A DNA stretch of 64,000 nucleotides from assembly GCF_021654035.1 (NCBI RefSeq), contig NZ_JAJPDW010000003.1, forward strand, positions 275,141 through 339,140, written 5' to 3'. The notes under the pieces are model-generated. The model did not search any database. It had not been told where the DNA came from and saw nothing but the letters and a program-made list of their open reading frames with translations. Of the stretch, positions 1 to 7,740 are shown piece after piece (positions within the stretch are counted from its first letter, which is position 1; each line of letters starts with the position of its first letter). A program made the translations under genes and the position numbers. The stretch comes from Microbacterium aurantiacum. Its GTDB lineage: Bacteria; Actinomycetota; Actinomycetes; Actinomycetales; Microbacteriaceae.

Positions 1-849
1 CTGCCCGCGGTGGCCGTCTATCAGACCGACGTCATCGCCTACGCCCAGCGGTACGGCGTCGTCGGAGGAGCCGCGGTGGCGGCGGCCCACACGGCACGAC
101 TCCACCGGCGGGCGACCCTCACTCTCGCGCCGGGATCCGCGGCGGTCGACAGGCTCGAGCAGCTGGGAGTCGATCGCGTGCGCCGATGGGGACGCGGCGT
201 CGATGGGGAGCGCTTCCACCCGGCGCGGCGAAGCGCGGCCTGGCGGGAGCGGACCGCGCCGGGGGAGGTGATCGTCGGCTACGCCGGGCGGCTCGCGCCC
301 GAGAAGCAGGTGGAGGATCTGCGCGCGCTCGACGGGCTGCCGGGCGTGCGCGTCGTGGTCATCGGCGATGGTCCCGCGCGTCCGACGCTCGAGCGCCTGC
401 TCCCGCGCGCGGTCTTCACCGGCCATCTCGAGGGGACCGCTCTGGCCGAGGCGATGGCGAGCCTCGACGTCTTCGTCCACCCCGGCGAGAGCGAGACCTT
501 CGGCCAGACGATCCAGGAGGCCCTCGCCAGCGGGGTTCCGGCCGTGGCCACCGGCACGGGCGGCCCCGTCGACCTGGTGCGCAGCAGCGTCGACGGGTGG
601 CTCTACCGACCGGGAGACCTTGCCGACCTGCGGTCTCGGGTTGCGGATCTGGTCGGCGACGCGTCGAAACGCGCCGCCTTCGCCGTCGCCGCGCGGGACG
701 GCGTCAAGGACCGGACCTGGGCGGCGCTCGGCGACCAGCTCATGGCGCACTACGACGACGCACGCGCGCTGCGTGTTCTGGACGATGCGCGGGATGCCGG
801 GCTGCGTCGCTCCGTGCTGTCCCGCGTCCGCGCCGCCGCGATGCGCTGA
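1..849 (+). CDS. Glycosyltransferase family 4 (mannosyltransferase-like), 5' truncated by window edge
   Basis: The reading frame is open to base 1, so the N-terminal Rossmann half is cut off and about 282 residues remain. The fragment begins with a segment resembling the donor-side LPAVAVYQTD region of GDP-mannose-dependent alpha-mannosyltransferases of the MgtA/PimB kind. It then has the C-terminal GT-B lobe: VGYAGRLAPEKQV, VIGDGPARPTLERL and VFVHPGESETFGQTIQEA, which carries the E-x7-E retaining-GT4 motif, followed by ASGVPAVAT. The enzyme probably transfers a hexose from a nucleotide sugar to a lipid or cell-wall glycan at the inner membrane face; the exact donor and acceptor cannot be read from the sequence. 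It lies immediately upstream of the pnp promoter, a place where rpsO is often found in other bacteria, and shows no functional link to pnp. Confidence 0.82.
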   Translation: MPAVAVYQTDVIAYAQRYGVVGGAAVAAAHTARLHRRATLTLAPGSAAVDRLEQLGVDRVRRWGRGVDGERFHPARRSAAWRERTAPGEVIVGYAGRLAPEKQVEDLRALDGLPGVRVVVIGDGPARPTLERLLPRAVFTGHLEGTALAEAMASLDVFVHPGESETFGQTIQEALASGVPAVATGTGGPVDLVRSSVDGWLYRPGDLADLRSRVADLVGDASKRAAFAVAARDGVKDRTWAALGDQLMAHYDDARALRVLDDARDAGLRRSVLSRVRAAAMR

Positions 850-882
850 TCCCGCCGATGGGGCGGATCGGGCGCGCGCTGG

Positions 883-888
883 TAGGAT
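883..888 (+). promoter_or_regulatory. Putative -10 box of pnp
   Basis: TAGGAT lies 33 nt after the glycosyltransferase stop and about 240 nt before pnp. It matches the -10 form (TANNNT) seen before many genes in this window. No clear -35 is visible at 16-18 nt, so this is the best candidate rather than a certain promoter. It would give a 5' leader of about 235 nt containing the pnp RNA element. Confidence 0.4.
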
Positions 889-924
889 CGTCGAGGTTGC
901 CCACGCGGCATCCGCTCAACTCCA

Positions 925-1105
925 TATGAGCTCACGGAGCAGGCCGGCAGGAAGCTGGTCCCCTGTGGTGGTCTCCTCGTCGCGTTCGCGCCGGGTGGAT
1001 TTCTACTGGTGGCCAGCGCTGGCGAGTCAGCGGGGGAGACCCGCACGCCGAGATCTGCCTGTTCCTGCTCCTTCGCACGATCTCGCGCGCGAAACGCGCG
1101 TGCGA
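925..1105 (+). ncRNA. Structured pnp 5' leader, Actino-pnp RNA motif candidate
   Basis: The non-coding region ahead of pnp contains nested complementary segments: GCAGGAA (947-953) with TTCCTGC (1062-1068), and directly inside it GCTGGTC (954-960) with GGCCAGC (1011-1017, one G-U pair). A smaller GCTG/CAGC hairpin is near 1018-1030. The position and the GC-rich nested stems agree with the known Actino-pnp motif, a conserved 5' UTR structure of actinobacterial polynucleotide phosphorylase genes thought to mediate autoregulation. The family assignment rests on gene context and my recollection of the motif, not on a covariance search. Confidence 0.65.
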
Positions 1106-1130
1106 GTCTAAACAAAGAAGGAGGGACCTC

Positions 1131-3386
1131 TTGGAAGGTCCGGAAATCACTTTCGCCGAAGCAGTCCTCGACAACGGACGCTTCGGAACCCGTACGGTCC
1201 GGTTCGAGACCGGCCGTCTGGCCCAGCAGGCGCAGGGCGCCGTTGCGGCGTACATCGACGAAGAGACGATGCTGCTGTCCGCCACCAGCGCGGGCAAGCA
1301 CCCGCGGGAGGGCTTCGACTTCTTCCCGCTGACGGTGGATGTCGAAGAGCGCTCCTACGCCGCCGGCAAGATCCCCGGCTCGTTCTTCCGTCGTGAGGGT
1401 CGCCCCTCCACGGAGGCGATCCTGGTCTGCCGTCTGATCGACCGTCCGCTGCGCCCCTCGTTCGTCGAGGGCCTGCGGAACGAGGTGCAGATCGTCGTCA
1501 CGGTGCTCTCGATCGCCCCGGGCGAGTTCTACGACGCCCTCGCCATCAACGCGGCGTCGCTGTCGACCCAGATCTCGGGTCTGCCGTTCTCCGGCCCCAT
1601 CGCCGGTGTTCGTCTCGCGCTCATCCCGGGCCAGGGCGGCACCGAGGATCAGTGGATCGCCTTCCCCAAGGCGGAGCAGCTGCAGGAGGCCGTGTTCGAC
1701 CTGATCGTCGCCGGCCGCGTTCTGCCCGACGGTGAAGTGGCCATCATGATGGTCGAGGCCGAGGCCACCGAGCACAGCTGGAACCTCATCAAGGCGGGCG
1801 CCACCAAGCCCAGCGAGGAGGTCGTCGCGCAGGGTCTGGAGGCCGCGAAGCCGTTCATCAAGCAGCTCGTGGAGGCTCAGAACTCGGTTGCGAGCTCCGC
1901 GGCGAAGGAGATCAAGGAGTTCCCGGTCTTCCTTCCCTACTCGCAGCAGACCTACGACTTCGTCGCGCACCGCGCGTACGACGCGCTGGTGCCGGTGTAC
2001 CAGATCGCCGACAAGGTCGAACGCCAGAACGCCGACGACGAGATCAAGGAGCGCGTCAAGGCCGAGCTCCTCGCCGCCGTCGAAGCCGGTGAGCTGCCGG
2101 CGGTTGCGACCCTCGAGTTCAACGCCGCCTACAAGTCGGTGACGAAGACGATCGTCCGCGGTCGCATCCTCTCCGAGGGTGTCCGCATGGATGGACGCGG
2201 TCTCGCCGACATCCGTCCGCTGGATGCCGAGGTCCAGGTGATCCCGCGCGTGCACGGTTCGGCGATCTTCCAGCGCGGCGAGACCCAGATCCTCGGGGTC
2301 ACGACGCTCAACATGCTGAAGATGGAGCAGCAGATCGACTCGCTGTCGCCCACGACCAGCAAGCGGTACATGCACCACTACAACTTCCCGCCCTACTCGA
2401 CCGGTGAGACCGGCCGTGTGGGCAGCCCCAAGCGTCGCGAGATCGGGCACGGCTTCCTGGCCGAGCGCGCACTCGTGCCCGTGCTGCCCAGCCGCGAGGA
2501 GTTCCCGTACGCCATCCGCCAGGTCTCCGAGGCCCTCGGGTCGAACGGCTCGACCTCGATGGGCTCGGTGTGCGCGTCCACCCTGTCGCTCCTGAACGCC
2601 GGTGTGCCGCTGCGCGCGCCCGTGGCCGGTATCGCGATGGGTCTGGTCACCGACGAGGTCGACGGACAGACGCGCTACGCCGCGCTGACCGACATCCTCG
2701 GCGCCGAGGACGCCCTCGGGGACATGGACTTCAAGGTCGCCGGCACCAGCGAGTTCGTCACGGCGATCCAGCTGGACACCAAGCTCGACGGCATCCCCTC
2801 GAGTGTTCTGGCTGCGGCGCTGACGCAGGCCAAGGACGCCCGGATGACGATCCTCGACGTCCTCAACGCCGCGATCGACGGACCCGACGAGATGGCGCCG
2901 ACCGCACCCCGTGTGATCAGCGTGCAGATCCCCGTCGACAAGATCGGCGAGCTGATCGGCCCCAAGGGCAAGACGATCAACGCGATCCAGGACGAGACCG
3001 GTGCGCAGATCTCGATCGAAGAGGACGGCACCGTCTACATCGGCGCCACCGACGGGCCCGCCGCGGAGGCCGCGCGCGCGCAGGTCAACGCCATCGCCAA
3101 CCCGACCAACCCCGAGGTCGGCGAGCAGTTCCTGGGCACCGTGGTGAAGATCGCGACCTTCGGCGCGTTCATCTCCCTCCTGCCCGGCAAGGACGGTCTG
3201 CTGCACGTCAGCGAGGTCCGCAAGCTCGCCGGTGGCAAGCGCGTCGAGAACGTCGAGGACGTGCTCGGCGTCGGCCAGAAGCTGCTCGTGCGCATCACCA
3301 AGATCGATGACCGCGGCAAGCTGTCGCTCGAGCCGGTGGTCGAAGAGGCCGCCGTCGACGGCGCGGAGACTCCCGCCGAGGCCTGA
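1131..3386 (+). CDS. pnp: Polyribonucleotide nucleotidyltransferase (PNPase)
   Basis: Phosphorolytic 3'-5' exoribonuclease and polymerase, 751 aa, close to the usual actinobacterial length. The order is RNase PH domain 1 (about 15-145), an alpha-helical linker, RNase PH domain 2 (about 340-560, with [11 protein letters not shown]), a KH domain (about 600-660, GPKGKT as the GxxG loop) and an S1 domain (about 670-740, [13 protein letters not shown]). The TTG start is chosen because GAAGGAGG lies 7-14 nt upstream (1117-1124) and the protein then begins [12 protein letters not shown], as in related species. The enzyme acts on cytoplasmic mRNA and tRNA ends and probably cooperates with RNase J, encoded at 18013 in this window. 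The structured leader upstream suggests autoregulation. A strong hairpin follows the stop codon. Confidence 0.97.
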   Translation: MEGPEITFAEAVLDNGRFGTRTVRFETGRLAQQAQGAVAAYIDEETMLLSATSAGKHPREGFDFFPLTVDVEERSYAAGKIPGSFFRREGRPSTEAILVCRLIDRPLRPSFVEGLRNEVQIVVTVLSIAPGEFYDALAINAASLSTQISGLPFSGPIAGVRLALIPGQGGTEDQWIAFPKAEQLQEAVFDLIVAGRVLPDGEVAIMMVEAEATEHSWNLIKAGATKPSEEVVAQGLEAAKPFIKQLVEAQNSVASSAAKEIKEFPVFLPYSQQTYDFVAHRAYDALVPVYQIADKVERQNADDEIKERVKAELLAAVEAGELPAVATLEFNAAYKSVTKTIVRGRILSEGVRMDGRGLADIRPLDAEVQVIPRVHGSAIFQRGETQILGVTTLNMLKMEQQIDSLSPTTSKRYMHHYNFPPYSTGETGRVGSPKRREIGHGFLAERALVPVLPSREEFPYAIRQVSEALGSNGSTSMGSVCASTLSLLNAGVPLRAPVAGIAMGLVTDEVDGQTRYAALTDILGAEDALGDMDFKVAGTSEFVTAIQLDTKLDGIPSSVLAAALTQAKDARMTILDVLNAAIDGPDEMAPTAPRVISVQIPVDKIGELIGPKGKTINAIQDETGAQISIEEDGTVYIGATDGPAAEAARAQVNAIANPTNPEVGEQFLGTVVKIATFGAFISLLPGKDGLLHVSEVRKLAGGKRVENVEDVLGVGQKLLVRITKIDDRGKLSLEPVVEEAAVDGAETPAEA

Positions 3387-3396
3387 TCCTCCTCTC

Positions 3397-3434
3397 CACG
3401 ACGCCCGTCCCGCTCGCGCGGGGCGGGCGTCGTG
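3397..3434 (+). terminator. Terminator hairpin after pnp
   Basis: A near-perfect stem of about 16 bp begins CACGACGCCCG and ends CGGGCGTCGTG around a short loop. It lies 10 nt after the pnp stop. There is no strong T-run, which is common for terminators in high-GC actinobacteria. Confidence 0.8.
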
Positions 3435-3593
3435 CGTGCGTCCGTGACCGAACCGTTATGCGATGTTCACGGACTGTCTGCCGCAATGGTCACCGATGTC
3501 GCACGGCTGGCCTACTCTCGAAGAACGCGCCGGGGGGCTGCGGACACGGTATCTGCGCACCTGTCGCGGCTCGTCGTGAGGGGGTGGCAGCGG

Positions 3594-4625
3594 GTGCACA
3601 CGCAATCGCACACGCACACCGAGTCCGCCCTGCGCGCATCGGCCGGAGCCGCGGCCTCGCACCCGTCGGCGCCGATCCCCGTGCAGGGACCGCCGGTGGG
3701 ATCCGCCGTGCGGGTGGCCCTCGGGGAGAGCGGTCTGTCGGTCTTCCCGCTCATCCTCGGCGGCGCCGAGTTCGGCTGGAACGTCGATCTGGAATCGAGC
3801 CACGACATCCTCGACGCGTACCTCCTGCGCGGGGGGAACGCCGTGCACACGTCGGATGCGTACTCCGCCGGTCGCAGCGAGCACATCATCGGCCAGTGGC
3901 TGCACTCGCGCGGCGTGCGCGACGACGTCGTCCTCACCGTCAAGGTCGGGGGGCACCCCGACAACCCCGGTCTCGGGCCGGTGAGTCTCGTCCGCGCCGT
4001 CGAAGCATCCCTTGTGCGCCTGGACACCGACCGCATCGACGTGCTCACCCTCGACGCGATGACCGACTCGGCGACGGCCCTCGAGGACACCCTCGCGACC
4101 GTCGAATGGCTGGTGGACTCCGGAAAGGTGCGCGCCATCGGCGCCGCCGGCTACACCGCCGCCCAGCTGGTCGAGGCGCGGATCCTCTCGTCTGCCGGCT
4201 ACCCGCGTCTCACCGTCCTGGACGTGCCGTTCAACGTGCTCCGCCGTCACGAGTTCGACGCCGATCTCCGCCTCGTCGCCGGTGCCCAGGGGATGGCGGT
4301 CACTCCGAGCCATGCGCTGGAGCACGGCTTCCTCTCGGGGCGGCACCGCTCCCGTGTCCGCACCGGCCTGTCGGTGCGCGGCGCGCAGATGGCCGCGCAC
4401 CTGAACCGGCGCGGTTCGCGCACGTTGCGCGCGCTGGACGAGGTCGGAGTCGAACTCGGTGTTCCCGATGCCGCGGTGGCGGTGGCGTGGCTGCTGGCCC
4501 AACGACTGGTGACGGCGCCGATCGTCAACGCCTACGCCCCGGCCCACGTCGAGGAGCTGGTGCAGGGTGTCGGGGTGCGATTGAGCCGGGCCCAGCTCGC
4601 CGAGATCGGACGGGCTTCGCAGTAG
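3594..4625 (+). CDS. Aldo/keto reductase family protein with altered catalytic tetrad
   Basis: 343 aa from the GTG at 3594, preceded by GAGGGGG at 3578-3584; an in-frame GTG at 3576 is a possible alternative. From residue about 40 the protein follows the TIM-barrel AKR pattern: LGESGLSVFPLILGGAEFGW, a SDAYSAGRSE segment with the expected Tyr90, and Lys117 in VLTVKVG. Two tetrad positions look exchanged: the usual Asp of NxxDTA is His85 (NAVHTSDAY), and the usual His of the DLYxLH strand is Asp154 (DVLTLDA). The family reduces aldehydes and ketones with NADPH; with this tetrad the activity is uncertain, and a non-enzymatic or changed role is possible. The first 35 residues are an Ala/His/Ser-rich tail without domain features. 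The gene appears monocistronic. Confidence 0.85.
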   Translation: MHTQSHTHTESALRASAGAAASHPSAPIPVQGPPVGSAVRVALGESGLSVFPLILGGAEFGWNVDLESSHDILDAYLLRGGNAVHTSDAYSAGRSEHIIGQWLHSRGVRDDVVLTVKVGGHPDNPGLGPVSLVRAVEASLVRLDTDRIDVLTLDAMTDSATALEDTLATVEWLVDSGKVRAIGAAGYTAAQLVEARILSSAGYPRLTVLDVPFNVLRRHEFDADLRLVAGAQGMAVTPSHALEHGFLSGRHRSRVRTGLSVRGAQMAAHLNRRGSRTLRALDEVGVELGVPDAAVAVAWLLAQRLVTAPIVNAYAPAHVEELVQGVGVRLSRAQLAEIGRASQ

Positions 4626-4661
4626 CGGGGCGGGGGCGTGCGGCATCCGCGCGCTCTGACA

Positions 4662-4667
4662 TAGGGT
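4662..4667 (+). promoter_or_regulatory. Putative -10 box of histidine phosphatase gene
   Basis: TAGGGT lies in the short gap between the reductase and the phosphatase. A transcript starting about 7 nt downstream would have a leader of about 30-40 nt before the GTG at 4705 or 4714. Confidence 0.4.
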
Positions 4668-4704
4668 GGGAAGACGTGCCCGCGGGCACCGGATCCCCGA
4701 CGAA

Positions 4705-5316
4705 GTGAGCAGCGTGACGCACTACATCTACCTCGTGCGGCACGGCGAACACCAGGACGCCGAGCACGGACTCATCGACGGACCCCTCTCTCCCCGCGGT
4801 CGACGGCAGGCCTCTCTCCTCGCGGACCGCCTATCGGGCGTCCCCTTCGACGCCGTGTGGCACTCGCCGCTCATGCGTGCGAGCCAGACGGCGGATGCCG
4901 TCGCCGAGCGCATGCCGTCGGTGTCTCCGCAGCCGTCGGCGCTGCTGTTCGACTGCATTCCGACGGGGATGACGCCCGAGACCCCGACGGTGTTCGAACC
5001 GTTCTTCGGCTCCATCACCGAAGCAGAGGTGGAAGCGGGCCGGGCGCAGATGGACGACGCCGTCAGCGCCTTCCTCGTGCGCCGTACCGAGGACGTGCAC
5101 GAGCTTCTCATCACCCACAACTTCGTCATCGCGTGGTTCGTGCGCGAGGTCCTCCAAGCGCCCGAGTGGCGATGGATGACGCTCAACCAGGCCCACTGCG
5201 GCCTGACGGTGCTCGCCCAGAAGCAGGGACGCCCGTGGACCGTGCTGTCCCACAACGACACCGCGCACCTGCCGGTGGAGATGCGCACCGGCCTCCCCGA
5301 GCCGTACGCCTTCTGA
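4705..5316 (+). CDS. Histidine phosphatase family protein
   Basis: 203 aa. The N-terminal LVRHGEH carries the RHG phosphate-binding motif with the phospho-accepting His, and the second catalytic His is in LLITHNFVIAWF. The family includes phosphoglycerate mutases and many small-molecule or protein phosphatases; the substrate cannot be predicted here. GTG 4705 gives MSSVTHYIYLVRHGE; GTG 4714 gives MTHYIYLVRHGE and is equally plausible, since neither has a clear Shine-Dalgarno. The gene sits between the aldo/keto reductase and dapB, on the same strand, but dapB has its own -10 box. Confidence 0.85.
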   Translation: MSSVTHYIYLVRHGEHQDAEHGLIDGPLSPRGRRQASLLADRLSGVPFDAVWHSPLMRASQTADAVAERMPSVSPQPSALLFDCIPTGMTPETPTVFEPFFGSITEAEVEAGRAQMDDAVSAFLVRRTEDVHELLITHNFVIAWFVREVLQAPEWRWMTLNQAHCGLTVLAQKQGRPWTVLSHNDTAHLPVEMRTGLPEPYAF

Positions 5317-5324
5317 GCCCCGCC

Positions 5325-5330
5325 TAGGAT
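5325..5330 (+). promoter_or_regulatory. -10 box of dapB (leaderless arrangement)
   Basis: TAGGAT ends 7 nt before the dapB ATG, so the expected transcription start falls on the start codon. Confidence 0.55.
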
Positions 5331-5337
5331 GGAGCGC

Positions 5338-6156
5338 ATGACGACGCGCGTGGCCATCGTGGGCGGCACCGGCAAACTCGGACGCATCATCTGCGACGTC
5401 CTCGCCGCCGAGGCGGACTACGACGTCGTGGCCGTGCTCACCTCCCGGTCGCCTCTCACGGACCTCGACGGAGCGGACCTCGTCATCGACGCGTCCGTCC
5501 CGGCGGTATCCATCGACGTCGTCCGCGCCGCGGCCGAGCGTGGGATCGACATCATCGTCGGCACCTCGGGCTGGTCGGCCGAGCGGATCGCCCTGGTCCG
5601 TCCGGCGATCCAGGCCTCGGGGATCGCCGCCCTCTTCGTCCCGAACTTCTCCCTCGGGTCGGTTCTCGGGTCGGCGCTCGCCGCCGCCGCCGCGCCCTTC
5701 TTCCCCTCGGTCGAGATCGTCGAAGCCCATCGCGAGACGAAGATCGATTCGCCGAGCGGCACCGCGGTGCGCACGGCCGAGCTCATCGCTGCCGCGCGCC
5801 GGGAGGTCGGCCCGGTGGCGGCACCGCACGTGGACCAGCGCGCCCGCGGCCAGCAGGTCGCCAGCATCCCGGTGCATTCGCTGCGCCGTCCCGGGGTCGT
5901 CGCCCGCCAGGAGACGGTCCTGTCCGGTCCTGGGGAATCCCTCACGATCGTGCACGACACCGTGGAGCCCGCACAGGCCTACGGGCCCGGCATCCGGCTC
6001 GCGCTCGGCGGCGTCCGCGACCTGCGAGGGGTGACGGTGGGTCTCGACAGCCTCATCGACATCGGCATCGGTCGCCCCGCTCCCGGCGACGTCGACGACG
6101 GCGGTGTTGACGACGGCGGCGCCCCCGGTCAAGTCGCCCGCGCCACGGGAGCATGA
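5338..6156 (+). CDS. dapB: 4-hydroxy-tetrahydrodipicolinate reductase
   Basis: 272 aa. DapB reduces the DapA product with NAD(P)H in the diaminopimelate/lysine pathway, feeding peptidoglycan and lysine synthesis. The N-terminal nucleotide-binding loop is GGTGKLGR (9-16). The substrate-binding signature EAHRETKIDSPSGTA spans 129-143, with the key His131 and Lys135. The start at ATG 5338 removes a four-residue extension (TTG 5329) that would place the -10 box inside the coding region. The Asp/Gly-rich C-terminal tail is atypical and probably disordered. dapA is at 16969 and dapF at 31129, so the lysine genes in this window are dispersed. The stop overlaps the next gene by ATGA. Confidence 0.95.
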   Translation: MTTRVAIVGGTGKLGRIICDVLAAEADYDVVAVLTSRSPLTDLDGADLVIDASVPAVSIDVVRAAAERGIDIIVGTSGWSAERIALVRPAIQASGIAALFVPNFSLGSVLGSALAAAAAPFFPSVEIVEAHRETKIDSPSGTAVRTAELIAAARREVGPVAAPHVDQRARGQQVASIPVHSLRRPGVVARQETVLSGPGESLTIVHDTVEPAQAYGPGIRLALGGVRDLRGVTVGLDSLIDIGIGRPAPGDVDDGGVDDGGAPGQVARATGA

Positions 6157-6602
6157 GCGCCCGGATCGGCGTGGCCGTCATGGCCGCCGCCCTCGCCCTC
6201 TACATCGTCCTCGTCGGTCAGCGCGCGGTCATCTTCCTCGCCAGCGGGGATCCGGTCGGGGTCGCGATGGGGGTCGCACTCATCGTGCTTCCGCTGATCG
6301 CGGTGTGGGCGCTCGGTCGAGAGCTCTGGTTCGGCGCTCGTGCACAGCGTCTCGGTCGTCTTCTGGAGGACGAGGACGCCCTTCCCGACGTCGACGTCGC
6401 CGTCCGTCCGAGCGGGCGCATCGTGCGCAGCGAGGGGGAGGTCCTCTTTCCGCAGTTCCGCGACGACGTCACCGCCCATCCCGATGACTGGCGCGCCTGG
6501 TATCGGCTCGGGCTCGCCTACGACGCCGCGGGCGACCGCCGCCGCGCACGGGAGGCAGTCCGCACGGCGATCCGGCTCCACAAGGGCGACGACGGCTCCT
6601 GA
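6153..6602 (+). CDS. Membrane protein with C-terminal TPR-like repeat
   Basis: 149 aa, starting in the ATGA overlap with dapB and so translationally coupled. Two hydrophobic helices (about 5-27 and 32-58) are followed by a cytoplasmic or external region. The end of the protein, DDWRAWYRLGLAYDAAGDRRRAREAVRTA, reads as one tetratricopeptide repeat. I do not recognise a named family; similar short proteins next to dapB are seen in Microbacteriaceae. TPRs usually mediate protein contacts, so a membrane scaffold role is possible but unproven. Confidence 0.72.
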   Translation: MSARIGVAVMAAALALYIVLVGQRAVIFLASGDPVGVAMGVALIVLPLIAVWALGRELWFGARAQRLGRLLEDEDALPDVDVAVRPSGRIVRSEGEVLFPQFRDDVTAHPDDWRAWYRLGLAYDAAGDRRRAREAVRTAIRLHKGDDGS

Positions 6603-6689
6603 TTCGCTCTCGATCGTGGACTCGGCATCCCACCGCCGGGGGAGTCCGGATACATCTCCGGATGGATGTCGCGCGAGACATGCGGCGGC

Positions 6690-6695
6690 TATCGT
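6690..6695 (+). promoter_or_regulatory. Putative -10 box of first lipoprotein gene
   Basis: TATCGT lies about 43 nt before the ATG at 6738 and would give a leader of roughly 36 nt. The spacing differs from the leaderless genes in the window. Confidence 0.4.
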
Positions 6696-6737
6696 GGCCC
6701 GAGTACGGTTCGCGCTCACACGGAAAGTCTCTCGCTC

Positions 6738-7703
6738 ATGCAGAAAACACGCGCTCACTCGGTGGCCGGCGCCGCTGCCCTCCTGCTGGTCCTGACCGGA
6801 TGCACCGCGGCATCCGACGGCGAATCCGCGCAACAGGAATCGCCGCTCGGCGAGTACATGGCGGCGCTCTGGGGCGGCGACCTCAGCGAGGACGAGCAGG
6901 CTGCAATGTTCGAAGAGCAGAACCTCGAGCGCGAGGAGCTCATGGCCACGTGCATGAAGGAGCAGGGCTTCGACTACGCCCCCAACGTCGACACAGGTGC
7001 GTCTTACTCGTCCGGCGAGGAATGGCAGCCCGACGATCGCGAGTGGGTCGCGCAGTACGGGTACGGCATGGTCCGCTGGCCGGGGATGGACGAGCAGCCC
7101 GACGCCGAGGAGGTGTACGAGGATCCGAATCAGGAGTACGTCAACTCGCTCACCGCAACCGAGCAGACGGCCTTCTACGAAGCCCTCTACGGGCCGTCTG
7201 TTCCCGAGGAGGAGCTCGATGAGAACGGCTCTTACGAGTGGAACTGGGAGACCGCCGGCTGCTATGGCTGGGCGCAACACGAGATCGACGGCGACAACCC
7301 GCTGACGTCGGAGGAGTTCGCGCCTCTTATGGAGGAGATCAACCAGTTCTACACCGATCTGGATTCTGCGTCCGGAATGTCGGAGATCGATGCCGAGTGG
7401 GCCGCGTGCATGTCGGAGGCCGGACACGCAGGGTTCGCCCGTCAGAGCGAGGCCATGACGAGCATCAACGACGAGCTGAACGCCTATTACGAGAACCAGA
7501 CCGAATGGGTGGAGGACGACCCCGCCCTCGACGAGCTGGCCGAGCGGGAGATCGAGCTCGCTCTCGCTGACCTGGACTGCCGCGAGAGCACGGACTATCG
7601 CGAGCGCCGACAGGAGGTCGTGGTCGCGCTCGAAGAGCAGTTCATCGCCGATCACCAGGTCGAGCTCGACGCGATGAAGGCCGCCGCGGAGCAGCGCTCC
7701 TGA
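6738..7703 (+). CDS. Lipoprotein, paralogue of the lipoprotein at 11433
   Basis: 321 aa. The signal peptide of 21 residues ends in the lipobox LTGC with lipidated Cys22, so it is anchored on the outer face of the membrane. No named domain is recognised. The mature part is strongly acidic and is homologous over its length to the lipoprotein at 11433-12377: both share CMKEQGFDY, a GYG(M/I)V segment, FYEAL/YYEAL, GCY/GCF, WAACM and DCRES/RCRES. Four cysteines besides the lipid one occupy matching places, which suggests two disulfides. It is encoded 37 nt before the membrane-fusion protein of an ABC exporter and is probably part of that module, perhaps as an extracytoplasmic accessory or substrate-capturing factor. 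ATG 6738 is chosen because it starts the signal peptide. Confidence 0.8.
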   Translation: MQKTRAHSVAGAAALLLVLTGCTAASDGESAQQESPLGEYMAALWGGDLSEDEQAAMFEEQNLEREELMATCMKEQGFDYAPNVDTGASYSSGEEWQPDDREWVAQYGYGMVRWPGMDEQPDAEEVYEDPNQEYVNSLTATEQTAFYEALYGPSVPEEELDENGSYEWNWETAGCYGWAQHEIDGDNPLTSEEFAPLMEEINQFYTDLDSASGMSEIDAEWAACMSEAGHAGFARQSEAMTSINDELNAYYENQTEWVEDDPALDELAEREIELALADLDCRESTDYRERRQEVVVALEEQFIADHQVELDAMKAAAEQRS

Positions 7704-7740
7704 TGTCCGGACGACGTCGCACGCCGGGGGACGAGGACCG

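Noticed and set aside
750..3206. Very long open frame antisense to pnp (over 800 codons)
   Set aside because: High-GC codon bias leaves opposite frames open; the translation is His/Arg/Asp/Gly-rich with no domain, while pnp on the other strand is fully conserved.
4666..4704. Upstream GTG that would extend the histidine phosphatase by 13 residues
   Set aside because: It overlaps the TAGGGT -10 candidate and adds residues before the conserved RHG strand.
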